Source: Chloroflexota bacterium
GTDB taxonomy: Bacteria > Chloroflexota > Dormibacteria > Dormibacterales > Dormibacteraceae
DNA: 17,266 nucleotides
Reading direction: 5' to 3'
Assembly (NCBI GenBank): GCA_003446775.1
Contig: DMCH01000002.1
Coordinates: 1-17,266 of the forward strand
Both the position numbers and the translations under genes were made by a program. Positions 1-7,095 of this stretch are shown piece by piece. The number at the start of each line of letters is the position of its first letter. Positions within the stretch are counted from its first letter, which is position 1. The notes below the pieces were generated by a model. That model did no database searches and was not told where the DNA came from. It saw only the letters and a list, made by a program, of their open reading frames with translations.

Positions 1-56
1 CACCGAGATCTCCACAGAGTAGATCGTCGGCAGCGTCAGATGTGTATAAGAGACAG
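1..56 (+). other. Illumina Nextera P5/i5 adapter remnant (not genomic)
   Basis: Bases 1-15 match the end of the Illumina P5 sequence with one mismatch at base 12. Bases 16-23 (AGAGTAGA) match a standard Nextera i5 index. Bases 24-37 (TCGTCGGCAGCGTC) are the Nextera read-1 primer part, and bases 38-56 are the 19-bp Tn5 mosaic end. Genomic sequence starts at base 57. Reading frames through this piece give the well-known artefact peptides MCIRDR, MYKRQ and SLIHI, so no gene should be called from it. Confidence 0.98.
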
Positions 57-1055
57 GCTCTTGACGAGCTCGCGGATGGGCACAGCGCCCTTGCCCTCGA
101 CGTTGGGCGGCCGCGACTCGAGCTGGATCCAGTGCGGCTGCTGCAGCTGCAGCTCGGCTGCGTCCTCGCATGTGATGAGGCGCTCGGTCTCCGGGATGAA
201 CGACGACAGGATGTTGAGAAGCGTCGTCTTGCCGGAGCCGGTGCCGCCTGACACCAGGATGTTGAAGCGGGCGCGCACGCAGGAGCGCAGGAACGTCATC
301 AGCTCCGGGCTCGAGGAGCGGAAGCGGTTGACCACGTCAGCGGGCCCCCACTTCTCCTTCGCGAACTTCCGGATGGTGAGACACGGACCTTTGAGCGCGA
401 TGGGCGGGATGACCACGTTGACACGCGAGCCATCCTTGAGGCGGGCGTCACAAATCGGGGTCGATTCGTCGACGCGGCGCCCGACCAGGCTGACGATGCG
501 GTCGATGACCTGCCGCATCTGCCTTTCGCTCTCGAACGTCACCGCCGAGAGCGTGGGCTCCCCACTCTTCTCGACGTAGATCTGTTTCGGGTGGTTGGCC
601 ATGATCTCGGTGATGCTGGGGTCGGCCAGCAGCGCTTCCAGCGGGCCCAAGCCAAGGACGTCGTCGAGGACCGATTCGACCAGCCGCTCTTTGTCGGCCT
701 TGGTCATCGTCATCGCCGTGGTCCGGAAGTACTCCTCGGCGAGCTCGAAGATCTTTTCCCGAACGCCGCTCTTGTTGCTGGAGTCGATCTGATCCGCGAA
801 TTTCTCAATGAGCTTGGCGTGGATCTGCACCTTCGCGGCGGTGAAGGCCGGGCTCATCTCCCCGCCGGCGGCGGAGGCGGCGCGCGAGGAAAGGCTCGGC
901 GCCGGAGCCGGCGTCTCCACTGGGGCGGAAGGGCGGGCGAGCGGAATCGCGGTGGCGGCCGCATATGGTGCGGTCGCTACCGGACCATTGGTCGTTGGGG
1001 CCGCAGGCGCGGGCACCCCGGTCTGATTCTGTTTGACCCTGTCGAGTAGACCCAT
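57..1055 (-). CDS. cpaF: Tad/Flp pilus assembly ATPase CpaF (TadA), 3' end missing
   Basis: This is the secretion ATPase of the Tad pilus, a hexameric cytoplasmic motor that powers pilin assembly. Residues 1-65 are an Ala/Pro-rich linker after a short MGLLDRVKQ start. The conserved N-terminal domain runs about 75-250 and includes LGLGPLEALLADPSITEIM (about 135-152) and the Arg-rich VGRRVDESTPICDARLKDGS stretch (191-210). The Walker A motif GGTGSGKT is at 270-277 and ITCEDAAEL follows at 294-302. Only 333 genuine residues remain: the Walker B and His-box part is lost at the contig end, and a run-on ending in LSLIHI would be adapter. The ATG start lies 18 bp after the cpaB stop, so the two are probably co-transcribed. 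Family assignment is certain; the N-terminal linker is longer than usual. Confidence 0.95.
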
Positions 1056-1073
1056 TTCAGCTATCGCTGAACA

Positions 1074-1928
1074 TCACAACTTGGTGAAACCGTACTTGTC
1101 GTCGACCTGCTTGAAGCTGACGCCGTGCGCGTCCTTGATGGTCTGACAGATAGGGTCCGGAGTCGTCGGCGGTTGCTTCAGGTAGTCGTTGAAGGACTCG
1201 AGCGTGTAGCGAACCGTCATGTTCTGGAGAAACCAGGTCATGAACTCGGCGTCGCACTGCGTGACCTCGATGGTGAGGCTGGACGTGATTCCGCTGGTGG
1301 TGCCCTGGGCCCCGCCGGCTGCCACCGCGCCGCTGGCCGGCTGGACGTTGGCGACTGCCGGGCCGAGCCCGATGATGTGAATGTTGGTGAAGACGGTTTT
1401 GGTTATGACCTTCGCGGGACCCACCGGGACGAGCACGTTGGCCGAGGCGATGACTGTGATGTAGTCGCCCAGCGTAATGTGGCCGGCGACGCCCTGCTGC
1501 TCCCCGGTGGGGATCGTCATGGCGACGTAGCCGCTGGCGAGCGGCAGATACGCCGGTGCGGACCCGGCCGGGATCAGGCCAGCGTCCCTGGCCAGCATGT
1601 CTGAGGTGATCAGCGCGCCCTTGCTGATCTGGAGCTCCGCGATCAGGCCCTTGACGTCTTTGGTCGAGGCGTAGGTATTGGGCAGCGCGGGCGAGATCTT
1701 CGTGGTCGTCAGGTCGGCGTCGGTGATCTGGTGCCGCACCGGGATCGCCTGTGCGGCCACGACGACAACATTGCCACTGGAGAGCACGCCGCCTCCGCCG
1801 CCGCCGCCGAAGAGGGTGCCGTAAAGGAACACACCGCCACCTGCCGCCACGGCGACAAGCAAGCCGATGATGATGAGGAAACGCCCACCGCCTGCGCGGG
1901 GTCTTGCTGGAGCTGGTGCGACGGCCAA
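1074..1928 (-). CDS. cpaB: Flp pilus assembly protein CpaB (RcpC-like)
   Basis: 284 residues. One membrane helix at about 17-39 (RFLIIIGLLVAVAAGGGVFL) is followed by a run of seven glycines (41-47). A SAF-type domain spans about 53-115 (VVVVAAQAIPVRHQITDADL), then an RcpC-type domain about 130-240 containing AMTIPTGEQQGVAGHITLGD. In the family this protein sits at the membrane and is thought to help the pilus cross the envelope. The start is TTG at 1926-1928: a near-perfect Shine-Dalgarno GGAGGTGA lies 7 nt upstream (1936-1943), which settles the start. It lies downstream of flp, separated by a stem-loop, and just upstream of cpaF. No secretin gene (cpaC) lies between cpaB and cpaF, unlike the usual order in diderm bacteria. 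The C-terminal 40 residues are not recognised. Confidence 0.9.
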   Translation of the reverse strand: MAVAPAPARPRAGGGRFLIIIGLLVAVAAGGGVFLYGTLFGGGGGGGVLSSGNVVVVAAQAIPVRHQITDADLTTTKISPALPNTYASTKDVKGLIAELQISKGALITSDMLARDAGLIPAGSAPAYLPLASGYVAMTIPTGEQQGVAGHITLGDYITVIASANVLVPVGPAKVITKTVFTNIHIIGLGPAVANVQPASGAVAAGGAQGTTSGITSSLTIEVTQCDAEFMTWFLQNMTVRYTLESFNDYLKQPPTTPDPICQTIKDAHGVSFKQVDDKYGFTKL

Positions 1929-1935
1929 AGCTAAG

Positions 1936-1943
1936 TCACCTCC
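1936..1943 (-). promoter_or_regulatory. Shine-Dalgarno site fixing the TTG start of cpaB
   Basis: The minus strand reads GGAGGTGA, 7 nt before the TTG at 1928. The same octamer at the same spacing precedes flp, so both pilus genes appear to have strong ribosome binding sites. Confidence 0.85.
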
Positions 1944-2028
1944 GGACTATTTGATCTTGTAGAACGCCGCCATTGTAGCGAGGGGGACCACGATCTTCCC
2001 CTTCCAACCGGGTCCTTCTGGGGAATGA

Positions 2029-2052
2029 AGAGAGCCCCTTGCGGGGCTCTCT
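2029..2052 (-). terminator. Stem-loop between flp and cpaB, likely partial terminator
   Basis: A perfect 10-bp inverted repeat (AGAGAGCCCC / GGGGCTCTCT) with a 4-nt loop lies 29 bp past the flp stop. Only a weak T-rich stretch follows on the minus strand (TTCATTCCCC), so termination is probably leaky. This would give much pilin mRNA and less cpaB-cpaF mRNA. An mRNA-stabilising hairpin is the alternative. Confidence 0.65.
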
Positions 2053-2081
2053 CTTGAAGGTGCTACTACGTTTGGTTCTCG

Positions 2082-2255
2082 TTAGCCGAGAGCGGCTACG
2101 ACGTTCGAGAACACGTTCTTGATCTGGTTTCCCATCGTAAGAAGGATGACGATGACCACGATTGAAACGAGTACGAGGATCAGGGCGTACTCAACCATGC
2201 CCTGGCCTTCCTGACGCGACGTAAGGCTGCGAAGCTTGAAGTAAAGGTTCAACAT
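2082..2255 (-). CDS. flp: Flp/Fap family type IVb prepilin
   Basis: A 57-residue protein beginning MLNLYFKLRSLTSRQEGQGM. It has the type IVb prepilin hallmark: a short basic leader ending in Gly17, then QGMVEY with Glu at +5 and Tyr at +6 of the predicted mature protein. A hydrophobic helix follows (ALILVLVSIVVIVILL, about 24-39). A prepilin peptidase would cut after Gly17, leaving a pilin of 40 residues. It is the structural subunit polymerised by the Tad machinery, whose CpaB and CpaF are encoded just downstream. Start and reading frame are supported by GGAGGTGA 7 nt upstream. The recognisable promoter, strong ribosome site and stem-loop after the stop all fit a highly expressed pilin. Confidence 0.95.
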   Translation of the reverse strand: MLNLYFKLRSLTSRQEGQGMVEYALILVLVSIVVIVILLTMGNQIKNVFSNVVAALG

Positions 2256-2262
2256 CTGCGAT

Positions 2263-2270
2263 TCACCTCC
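2263..2270 (-). promoter_or_regulatory. Shine-Dalgarno site of flp
   Basis: The minus strand reads GGAGGTGA, 7 nt before the flp ATG at 2255 and directly after a run of six A. This fixes the start of a gene short enough to be missed. Confidence 0.85.
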
Positions 2271-2352
2271 TTTTTTAGAACTACAGACTGCTATCTGGAC
2301 TGACGGAGCGCGTACGGGATACTTGCGCTCCTGATCTCAGCCGCGGCAGGTG

Positions 2353-2382
2353 ATCCTACCGGGGCGTCCCCAGGGAGGTCAA
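2353..2382 (-). promoter_or_regulatory. Sigma70-like promoter for flp-cpaB-cpaF
   Basis: On the minus strand TTGACC (2377-2382, 5 of 6 to the -35 consensus) and TAGGAT (2353-2358, 4 of 6 to the -10 consensus) are separated by 18 bp. Transcription would start near 2346, giving a 5' leader of about 90 nt before flp. The remainder of 2256-2448 contains no other gene I can support. No experimental evidence. Confidence 0.5.
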
Positions 2383-2448
2383 TTCATTAGCCAAAAAGCC
2401 GGCTGGGTGACTTTGCGGGCGGTACCGGCTGATACCGTTGCGCCGGGA

Positions 2449-3153
2449 ATGATCGCGGCCGGCGTCGAGAACGAGGTGAGCCGGCGCTCGGCTGTTTACT
2501 GGCGCGACCTCGTCTTCGGCCGGGTCCTCCCCGCCCTCTTCTTCAGCGTCTTCCTCGTCCGGTACCTCCTGACGGTGTGGGACGGCCTGCACTCCATCCG
2601 GCAGCCGTCCGACTACCTGTTCGTGGTCCAGCAGTGCCTGGCCCTGGCCTACTTCACGATGCTCGTCATCCTTTACAGCGTCCGGCTCCCCAAGCGCGGC
2701 ACCGATCACCGGCTCGGGGTCATTTTCATCGCGTTCACCGGCACCTTCTCGGTGCTCGCGGCGAGCTTCTTGCCCGGCGGCATCCGGCGCGATTGGCTGG
2801 TCCTGCCGGCTGACATCATCGCCACCATCGGCCTCGCTTACTCCGTTTGGGCCCTCGCCTACCTGCGGCGATCGTTCTCGATCATCCCCGAGGCCCGACG
2901 CCTCGTGACGGGCGGCCCCTACAAGCTCAGCCGCCACCCCGTCTACCTGGGCGAGATCCTCACGGCGATCGGGATCAACCTTGCCACCACCGGCTGGCTC
3001 GGCGCGCTCGCCGTCGTTTATTTCATCGGCTGCGAGCTCCTGCGCATGCGCTGGGAAGAAGGCGTGCTCTCGCGCGCATTCCCGGCCGACTACCCCGAAT
3101 ACGCCCGCGCGGTGCCGAGGTACGCGCCCAACCCGTTCAGGAAGCGCACCTGA
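2449..3153 (+). CDS. Isoprenylcysteine carboxyl methyltransferase (ICMT)-family membrane protein
   Basis: 234 residues from the ATG at 2449. Several membrane helices (about 24-43, 53-77, 86-107, 117-138) precede the family signature GPYKLSRHPVYLGE (156-169), where the RHPxY core binds S-adenosylmethionine in relatives. A second conserved patch, RWEEGVLSRAFPADYPEY (201-218), ends the catalytic domain. Bacterial members methylate small molecules or lipids that are mostly unknown, so the substrate cannot be named. The frame stays open upstream to GTG codons at 2350 and 2407, but neither has a ribosome site, the extra residues look unlike the family, and the region holds the flp promoter; I therefore prefer 2449. 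The next gene starts about 8 bp after this stop, so the two are likely one operon. Confidence 0.82.
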   Translation: MIAAGVENEVSRRSAVYWRDLVFGRVLPALFFSVFLVRYLLTVWDGLHSIRQPSDYLFVVQQCLALAYFTMLVILYSVRLPKRGTDHRLGVIFIAFTGTFSVLAASFLPGGIRRDWLVLPADIIATIGLAYSVWALAYLRRSFSIIPEARRLVTGGPYKLSRHPVYLGEILTAIGINLATTGWLGALAVVYFIGCELLRMRWEEGVLSRAFPADYPEYARAVPRYAPNPFRKRT

Positions 3154-3161
3154 CTCGATTG

Positions 3162-4628
3162 GTGGAGCGGCTGAGCGCGCGCACGCTCCTGCTGGGCGGG
3201 GTGATGATCGTCATCGCCGCCCTGTTCGTCGGGGCCGTTCAGGATCCCGACTTCTGGTGGCACATACGGATCGGACAGTGGATGGCGGAAAACGGCGGTC
3301 TCCCGGCCCACGACATCTTCACGTTCACGGTGCCGAGCCATGTCTGGACGGACCACGAGTACCTCACGGAGATCCTCATGTGGCTCGTCTACTCGAAGAC
3401 CGGAGCATTCGGGATCGGCGTCTTCTTCGGGCTGATCACGTACGCGGGTTTTTACCTCATGTACAGGCAGGTAAGCCGGCAGCCGTTCGTCATCGCCGGA
3501 TTGGGGCTCGCGCTGGGTGCGGTCGCGGGCGCTCCGATCTGGGGTCCCCGCGCGCAGATGATCACCTTCGCCCTCACCTGCCTCGAGCTGTACTGGCTCC
3601 AGGGATACCTGAGCGGGCGCAGCCGCAACCTCCAGTTCTTTCCCCTCGTGATGGTGCTGTGGGCGAACCTACATGGCGGCTGGGTCATCGCCTTCGTCTG
3701 GCTGGGCGTGGCGATTGTGGCCGAGCTGGTGGGCTGGGCCTGGGAGCCCTCCAATCCCGCGCACCGCATGCACGTTCGCTTCCTGGCCATCATCGCCGCG
3801 GCTTCCGCGGTGGCCGTGCTGGCCACGCCCCATGGGTTCAGCGTCTACCTCTATCCATTCCAGACGGTGGCCAGCGTGGCCCAGGAGCGCCTGATCGTGG
3901 AGTGGTTCTCGCCGGACTTCCACCAGCCGTTCCTGCACCCGTTCGAAGCCATGGTCCTGCTCCTGATCGTCGGCTTCGCGCTGCGCCGGCCGAAGCCGTA
4001 CGACCTGCTCCTGTCGATCGTCGCCCTGGCGCTGGCGCTGCAGTCCGTGCGCAACATCGCGCTTTTCGTGGCCGCCACGACGCCGGTGCTGATCAACAGC
4101 TACTCGGAATTCTGGAAGGAGGTCTCCACGGCGCGCGGCTGGAAGCTCACGGTGCCAACGCGTGGGCCCTTCGCGGCCATCACAGCCGTGGTCCTGGTGG
4201 TGATCACACTGGCGACCGCGGTCCATATCGCCGGCGAGACGCTCCCGAGCCATCAGCAAAGCCTGACCGCCTCCAACTACCCGGTCGCGGCCGCGGACTG
4301 GCTGGCCGCCCATCCCGAGGTTGGAACCCGGATGTACAACCAGTACGGCTGGGGCGGGTATCTCGCCTATCGGTTCTATCCGCAGCCAAACCGGCGGGTG
4401 TTCATCTTCGGCGAGGCGGCGCTGATGGGCGACGCTTTACTCAACGACTATGAGGACATCCAGACCCTGCGGCCGGACTGGACGGCCCTGCTCGACAAGT
4501 ACGCGGTGGACTACATCGTCTACAACCGGGGCGAGGCGCTCGCCAACGTGCTCGCCACCCAGCCCGGCTGGAAGCTCGCGTACGAGGACCCGGAGGCGGT
4601 GATCTACGTCCGGTCGGCATCCCCTTAG
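3162..4628 (+). CDS. Polytopic membrane protein, GT-C-like putative glycosyltransferase
   Basis: About 488 residues from a GTG. The first helix (about 8-26) leads into an outside loop with QDPDFWWHIRIGQWM (27-41) and WTDHEYLTEI (62-71). Many further helices follow up to about residue 352, with WANLHGGWV (167-175) and SVRNIALF (295-302). A non-membrane C-terminal domain (about 365-488) contains MYNQYGWGGYLAYRF and VDYIVYNRGEAL. An acidic DxD-like pair in the first outer loop, many helices and a C-terminal extracytoplasmic domain are how GT-C enzymes are built; they transfer sugars from polyprenyl-phosphate carriers. I recognise the architecture, not a characterised family. The start is uncertain: TTG 3159 and ATG 3204 are alternatives and no good ribosome site is seen. 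It converges on the next gene with only 6 bp between the stops. Confidence 0.8.
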   Translation: MERLSARTLLLGGVMIVIAALFVGAVQDPDFWWHIRIGQWMAENGGLPAHDIFTFTVPSHVWTDHEYLTEILMWLVYSKTGAFGIGVFFGLITYAGFYLMYRQVSRQPFVIAGLGLALGAVAGAPIWGPRAQMITFALTCLELYWLQGYLSGRSRNLQFFPLVMVLWANLHGGWVIAFVWLGVAIVAELVGWAWEPSNPAHRMHVRFLAIIAAASAVAVLATPHGFSVYLYPFQTVASVAQERLIVEWFSPDFHQPFLHPFEAMVLLLIVGFALRRPKPYDLLLSIVALALALQSVRNIALFVAATTPVLINSYSEFWKEVSTARGWKLTVPTRGPFAAITAVVLVVITLATAVHIAGETLPSHQQSLTASNYPVAAADWLAAHPEVGTRMYNQYGWGGYLAYRFYPQPNRRVFIFGEAALMGDALLNDYEDIQTLRPDWTALLDKYAVDYIVYNRGEALANVLATQPGWKLAYEDPEAVIYVRSASP

Positions 4629-4634
4629 CGAGAC

Positions 4635-6239
4635 TCAGTACACCCTGTAGATCTTGAAGTTCGGGCTGTCGTACGCCGGGGGTCCGAGAGCCGTTGGGGC
4701 CGGTGACCGCAGGTCGGCCGTCCAGATCACGTAGCGGATGTGGTCGGTGTGCACGAAATCGACGAGGTCGGCCCTGCCCGTGAGCAGGTCGAAGGCCTGC
4801 TGCGTCTTGTTGAAGTAGTTGAACGTCTCGTCGTAGTGGCCGACATAGACCGTGTCCGGGCTGTAGGCGGGGACGTACAGACCGACACCTGGCATGCACA
4901 GGACAGTCCCCGCCGGCGCATTTCCCAGCCACACGAGGCCGTCGTACTCGGCCTGGCTCACCGAGTACATCGGGCTTGAAACGAACAACAGCGGGGCGAG
5001 CACGAGGAAGGCGCTGCCGATCGAGGCGAACGCCACATAAGAGAACGGCACGAGCGCGCGCGCCCGCACGCTCCGGAGCCTCGGCAGGATCGCCTCGTAC
5101 ATGCCTCTCGCCGCCAGCACGCCCAGCGGAAGGTAGATGGCGTCGAGAAAGCGTCGCCGGAGGTCGCCGGCTGGGTTGGGAAGGTAGAGGATGGCGGCGA
5201 GCAGAACCAGCCAGGCCACCAGGAAAAGGTCCTCACGGGTGCGGCGGCGAATTGCTCCCGGGATGCCGGTGAGGGCCAGCAGCAGCTGCGGGGCGAGCGC
5301 GAAGAACAGGCTGATGCCCTCGGGCGGCAGCGCGTTCTTGGAATGAAAGGTCCAGCGCTGGACCTCGGGGTTGCCCACGAACGCCAGGTACGAGTAAAGG
5401 ATGTAGGGCGCGGGGATCGCGAACGCGAGCGCCGCCGCCGCCCAACCGCGTGGTGACGCGGGGCGCAGGAGCAGCGCCACCGCGGTGGCGCCGCCCATCA
5501 GGATCGGCATCTGCGGGTGGATCGATGCCTGCCCGAGCCAGGCTACCCCCGCCACCGCGGCCAGCCCGAGACTGCCTCGCTGGATCGCCTTCAGCGTGAG
5601 GGCCGCGCCGACTCCGGCAAACACGCCCGACCACGCGAAGTGCGGAAGAGCTAGCACCGAGTAGAAGGCGGTCAGCTCGGGCATCCGAAGGTCGAGGGTG
5701 TCGGTCTGGTGTCCGAAGATGACCGGGTGGCCGAGCGCCTGGATCACCAGGCCCATCCCCAGCCCGATCGCCACGAAGAAGAATGCGAAGCGGCGCGCCG
5801 ATCGGTCCTCGATGAAGTGCGAGATGAAGAGCCACGCCGAGCCCATGAGCGCAAAGGCCGCTCCGACCCTGGCCAGATGGAAGACCGCGATCAGCGGCAG
5901 GTGAAGAATGGCGGCCAGGTGGCCGAGCAGGATCCAGAACATGAATAGGTATGCGGAGGGGCTGGACTCGGTGGTGTAGCGGTTCTGCCACGCCCACGCC
6001 CCCTCCCAGCCCTGGCGCATCTTGGCGAGGTACGTGTTGGCGTCGTCGCCAAGGAAGAAGAACCCCATGAACACCTGGCCGTGGGGCTGCGCCGCGTACG
6101 CATATGCGTAAGGCACCGCGGTCACGATCGCGAGCGCGAGCCCGGTCAGCAGCGGCAGCCTCCACTCGTGGCCGGAGGAGGTGGCCTCGGCCCGGGTCGT
6201 GGCTGCGGGTCTAGGCATCGCTTTGGCGGCCGGGTTCAT
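4635..6239 (-). CDS. Polytopic membrane protein, second GT-C-like putative glycosyltransferase
   Basis: 534 residues from ATG 6239; a TTG at 6308 would add 23 residues but has no ribosome site. After a helix at about 28-49 comes an outer loop with FMGFFFLGDDANTYLAKMRQ (57-76, Asp65-Asp66) and WQNRYTTESSPSAYLF. About ten more helices follow. The last 105 or so residues form a soluble domain with EYDGLVWLGNAPAGTVLCMP, VYVGHYDETFNYFN and VHTDHIRYVIWTADLR. As in the opposing gene, acidic residues in the first loop and a C-terminal soluble domain suggest a GT-C fold using a lipid-linked sugar. It is last in a minus-strand glycan block headed by the deacetylase, although hairpins separate it from the GT2 gene. 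Substrate unknown. Confidence 0.8.
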   Translation of the reverse strand: MNPAAKAMPRPAATTRAEATSSGHEWRLPLLTGLALAIVTAVPYAYAYAAQPHGQVFMGFFFLGDDANTYLAKMRQGWEGAWAWQNRYTTESSPSAYLFMFWILLGHLAAILHLPLIAVFHLARVGAAFALMGSAWLFISHFIEDRSARRFAFFFVAIGLGMGLVIQALGHPVIFGHQTDTLDLRMPELTAFYSVLALPHFAWSGVFAGVGAALTLKAIQRGSLGLAAVAGVAWLGQASIHPQMPILMGGATAVALLLRPASPRGWAAAALAFAIPAPYILYSYLAFVGNPEVQRWTFHSKNALPPEGISLFFALAPQLLLALTGIPGAIRRRTREDLFLVAWLVLLAAILYLPNPAGDLRRRFLDAIYLPLGVLAARGMYEAILPRLRSVRARALVPFSYVAFASIGSAFLVLAPLLFVSSPMYSVSQAEYDGLVWLGNAPAGTVLCMPGVGLYVPAYSPDTVYVGHYDETFNYFNKTQQAFDLLTGRADLVDFVHTDHIRYVIWTADLRSPAPTALGPPAYDSPNFKIYRVY

Positions 6240-6331
6240 CCCGGCCGCAACCCAGCGCGCTGTCCATGTCTCCCACCGTGGCCAGGCGTAACTATTTCGA
6301 AAATCCAAACAGCGGAAAAGAGAGCAGCGGC

Positions 6332-6349
6332 GCGGCGCCGTGGCGCCGC
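6332..6349 (-). terminator. GC-rich hairpin downstream of the DPM1-like gene
   Basis: GCGGCGCC and GGCGCCGC flank a 2-base centre. On the minus strand a T-rich CTCTCTTTTCC follows about 10 bp further on. Together with the stem-loop at 6356-6385 it may stop or slow transcription between the GT2 gene and the membrane protein gene. Confidence 0.35.
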
Positions 6350-6355
6350 CCCGCG

Positions 6356-6385
6356 ATGAGAAGAAACCGGCAGGTTTCCTCTCAT
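6356..6385 (-). terminator. Stem-loop overlapping the stop codon of the DPM1-like gene
   Basis: Two 13-nt arms flank a 4-nt loop. In the minus-strand RNA all 13 positions can pair, one of them as G-U. The TGA stop (6382-6384) lies inside the first arm. There is no U-run directly after it, so it may be a terminator working with the next hairpin or an mRNA 3'-end protector. Confidence 0.5.
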
Positions 6386-7095
6386 ATGTTCTTCCAACGA
6401 CTCAGGCTCAGCCGCAGCACGGTCCACAGCGCGCGGCGGACCTCGCCCCTGGAGACCTTGGAGGCGCCGGCGACGCGGTCCTCGAACCGGATCGGAACCT
6501 CGACCACCGAATATCCGTGCCGGCGCGCGCGCCAGACCATCTCGATCTGGAACGAGTAACCCTGCGACAGGACGTTGTCCAGGCCCATGTGAGTGAGCAG
6601 GTCCCGGGTATAGCACCTGAATCCGGACGTACAGTCGCGGGTCCGCAGGCCAAGGAGCGTGCGGCAGTAGAGGTTGGCGCCCCACGACAGCAGCCAGCGG
6701 TGGTACGGCCAACCTTCGATCGAGCCGCCAGGTACGTAGCGGGAGCCGATCGCCAGTCCGCCGGAACGCCGCGCCGCTTCCACGATGCCATCGAGGTCGC
6801 TCGCGAGATGCGAGCCGTCGGCGTCCATCTCGACGAAGAGCTGCGCGCCATCGGCGAGTCCAACGCGGAATGCATCTTCGTAGGCACTGCCGAGGCCAAG
6901 CTTGCGCGCACGGTGCAGGACCCGCACCCCCTTATCCGCGGTCGCCAGGCGATCCGCGAGCCCCCCGGTGCCGTCGGGCGACGCGTCGTCCACGATCAGG
7001 ACGTCGTGCCCGAGCTGCCTGACTCCGTCAACGACCCGCTCGAGGTTCTCCACCTCGTTGAAGGTGGGCAGCACCACCAGCACCCCATCCGTCAC
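6382..7095 (-). CDS. GT2 glycosyltransferase, polyprenol-phosphate mannosyltransferase (DPM1)-like
   Basis: 237 residues. GT-A fold signatures in order: VVLPTFNEVENL (7-18), IVDDASPDGTG (34-44), the metal-binding EMDADGSH with DAD at 91-93, GSRYVPGGS (117-125), CTSGFRCY (155-162), GYSFQIEM (179-186) and PIRFEDRVAGASKVS (201-215). This is the soluble DPM1/Ppm1-type pattern, which transfers a sugar (often mannose) from a nucleotide donor to a polyprenyl phosphate on the inner membrane face. There is no C-terminal membrane domain. The GTG start overlaps the TGA of the upstream GT2 gene (GTGA, 7092-7095), which indicates translational coupling; a longer upstream reading is only the antisense or overlap part of that gene. 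The sugar cannot be told from sequence. The lipid-linked product would suit the GT-C-like proteins nearby. Confidence 0.9.
   Translation of the reverse strand: MTDGVLVVLPTFNEVENLERVVDGVRQLGHDVLIVDDASPDGTGGLADRLATADKGVRVLHRARKLGLGSAYEDAFRVGLADGAQLFVEMDADGSHLASDLDGIVEAARRSGGLAIGSRYVPGGSIEGWPYHRWLLSWGANLYCRTLLGLRTRDCTSGFRCYTRDLLTHMGLDNVLSQGYSFQIEMVWRARRHGYSVVEVPIRFEDRVAGASKVSRGEVRRALWTVLRLSLSRWKNI

Noticed and set aside
40..579. Plus-strand open frame beginning MCIRDR across the contig end
   Set aside because: It begins in the adapter and is antisense to cpaF; MCIRDR is a known adapter translation.
2350..2448. Longer ICMT-like protein from GTG 2350
   Set aside because: No ribosome site, no family-like residues, and the region holds the promoter for flp on the other strand.
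2981..4453. Long plus-strand frame (about 490 codons) over the first GT-C-like gene
   Set aside because: Arg/Pro/Gly-rich translation typical of an out-of-frame reading of GC-rich DNA; the overlapping frame has membrane helices and conserved motifs.
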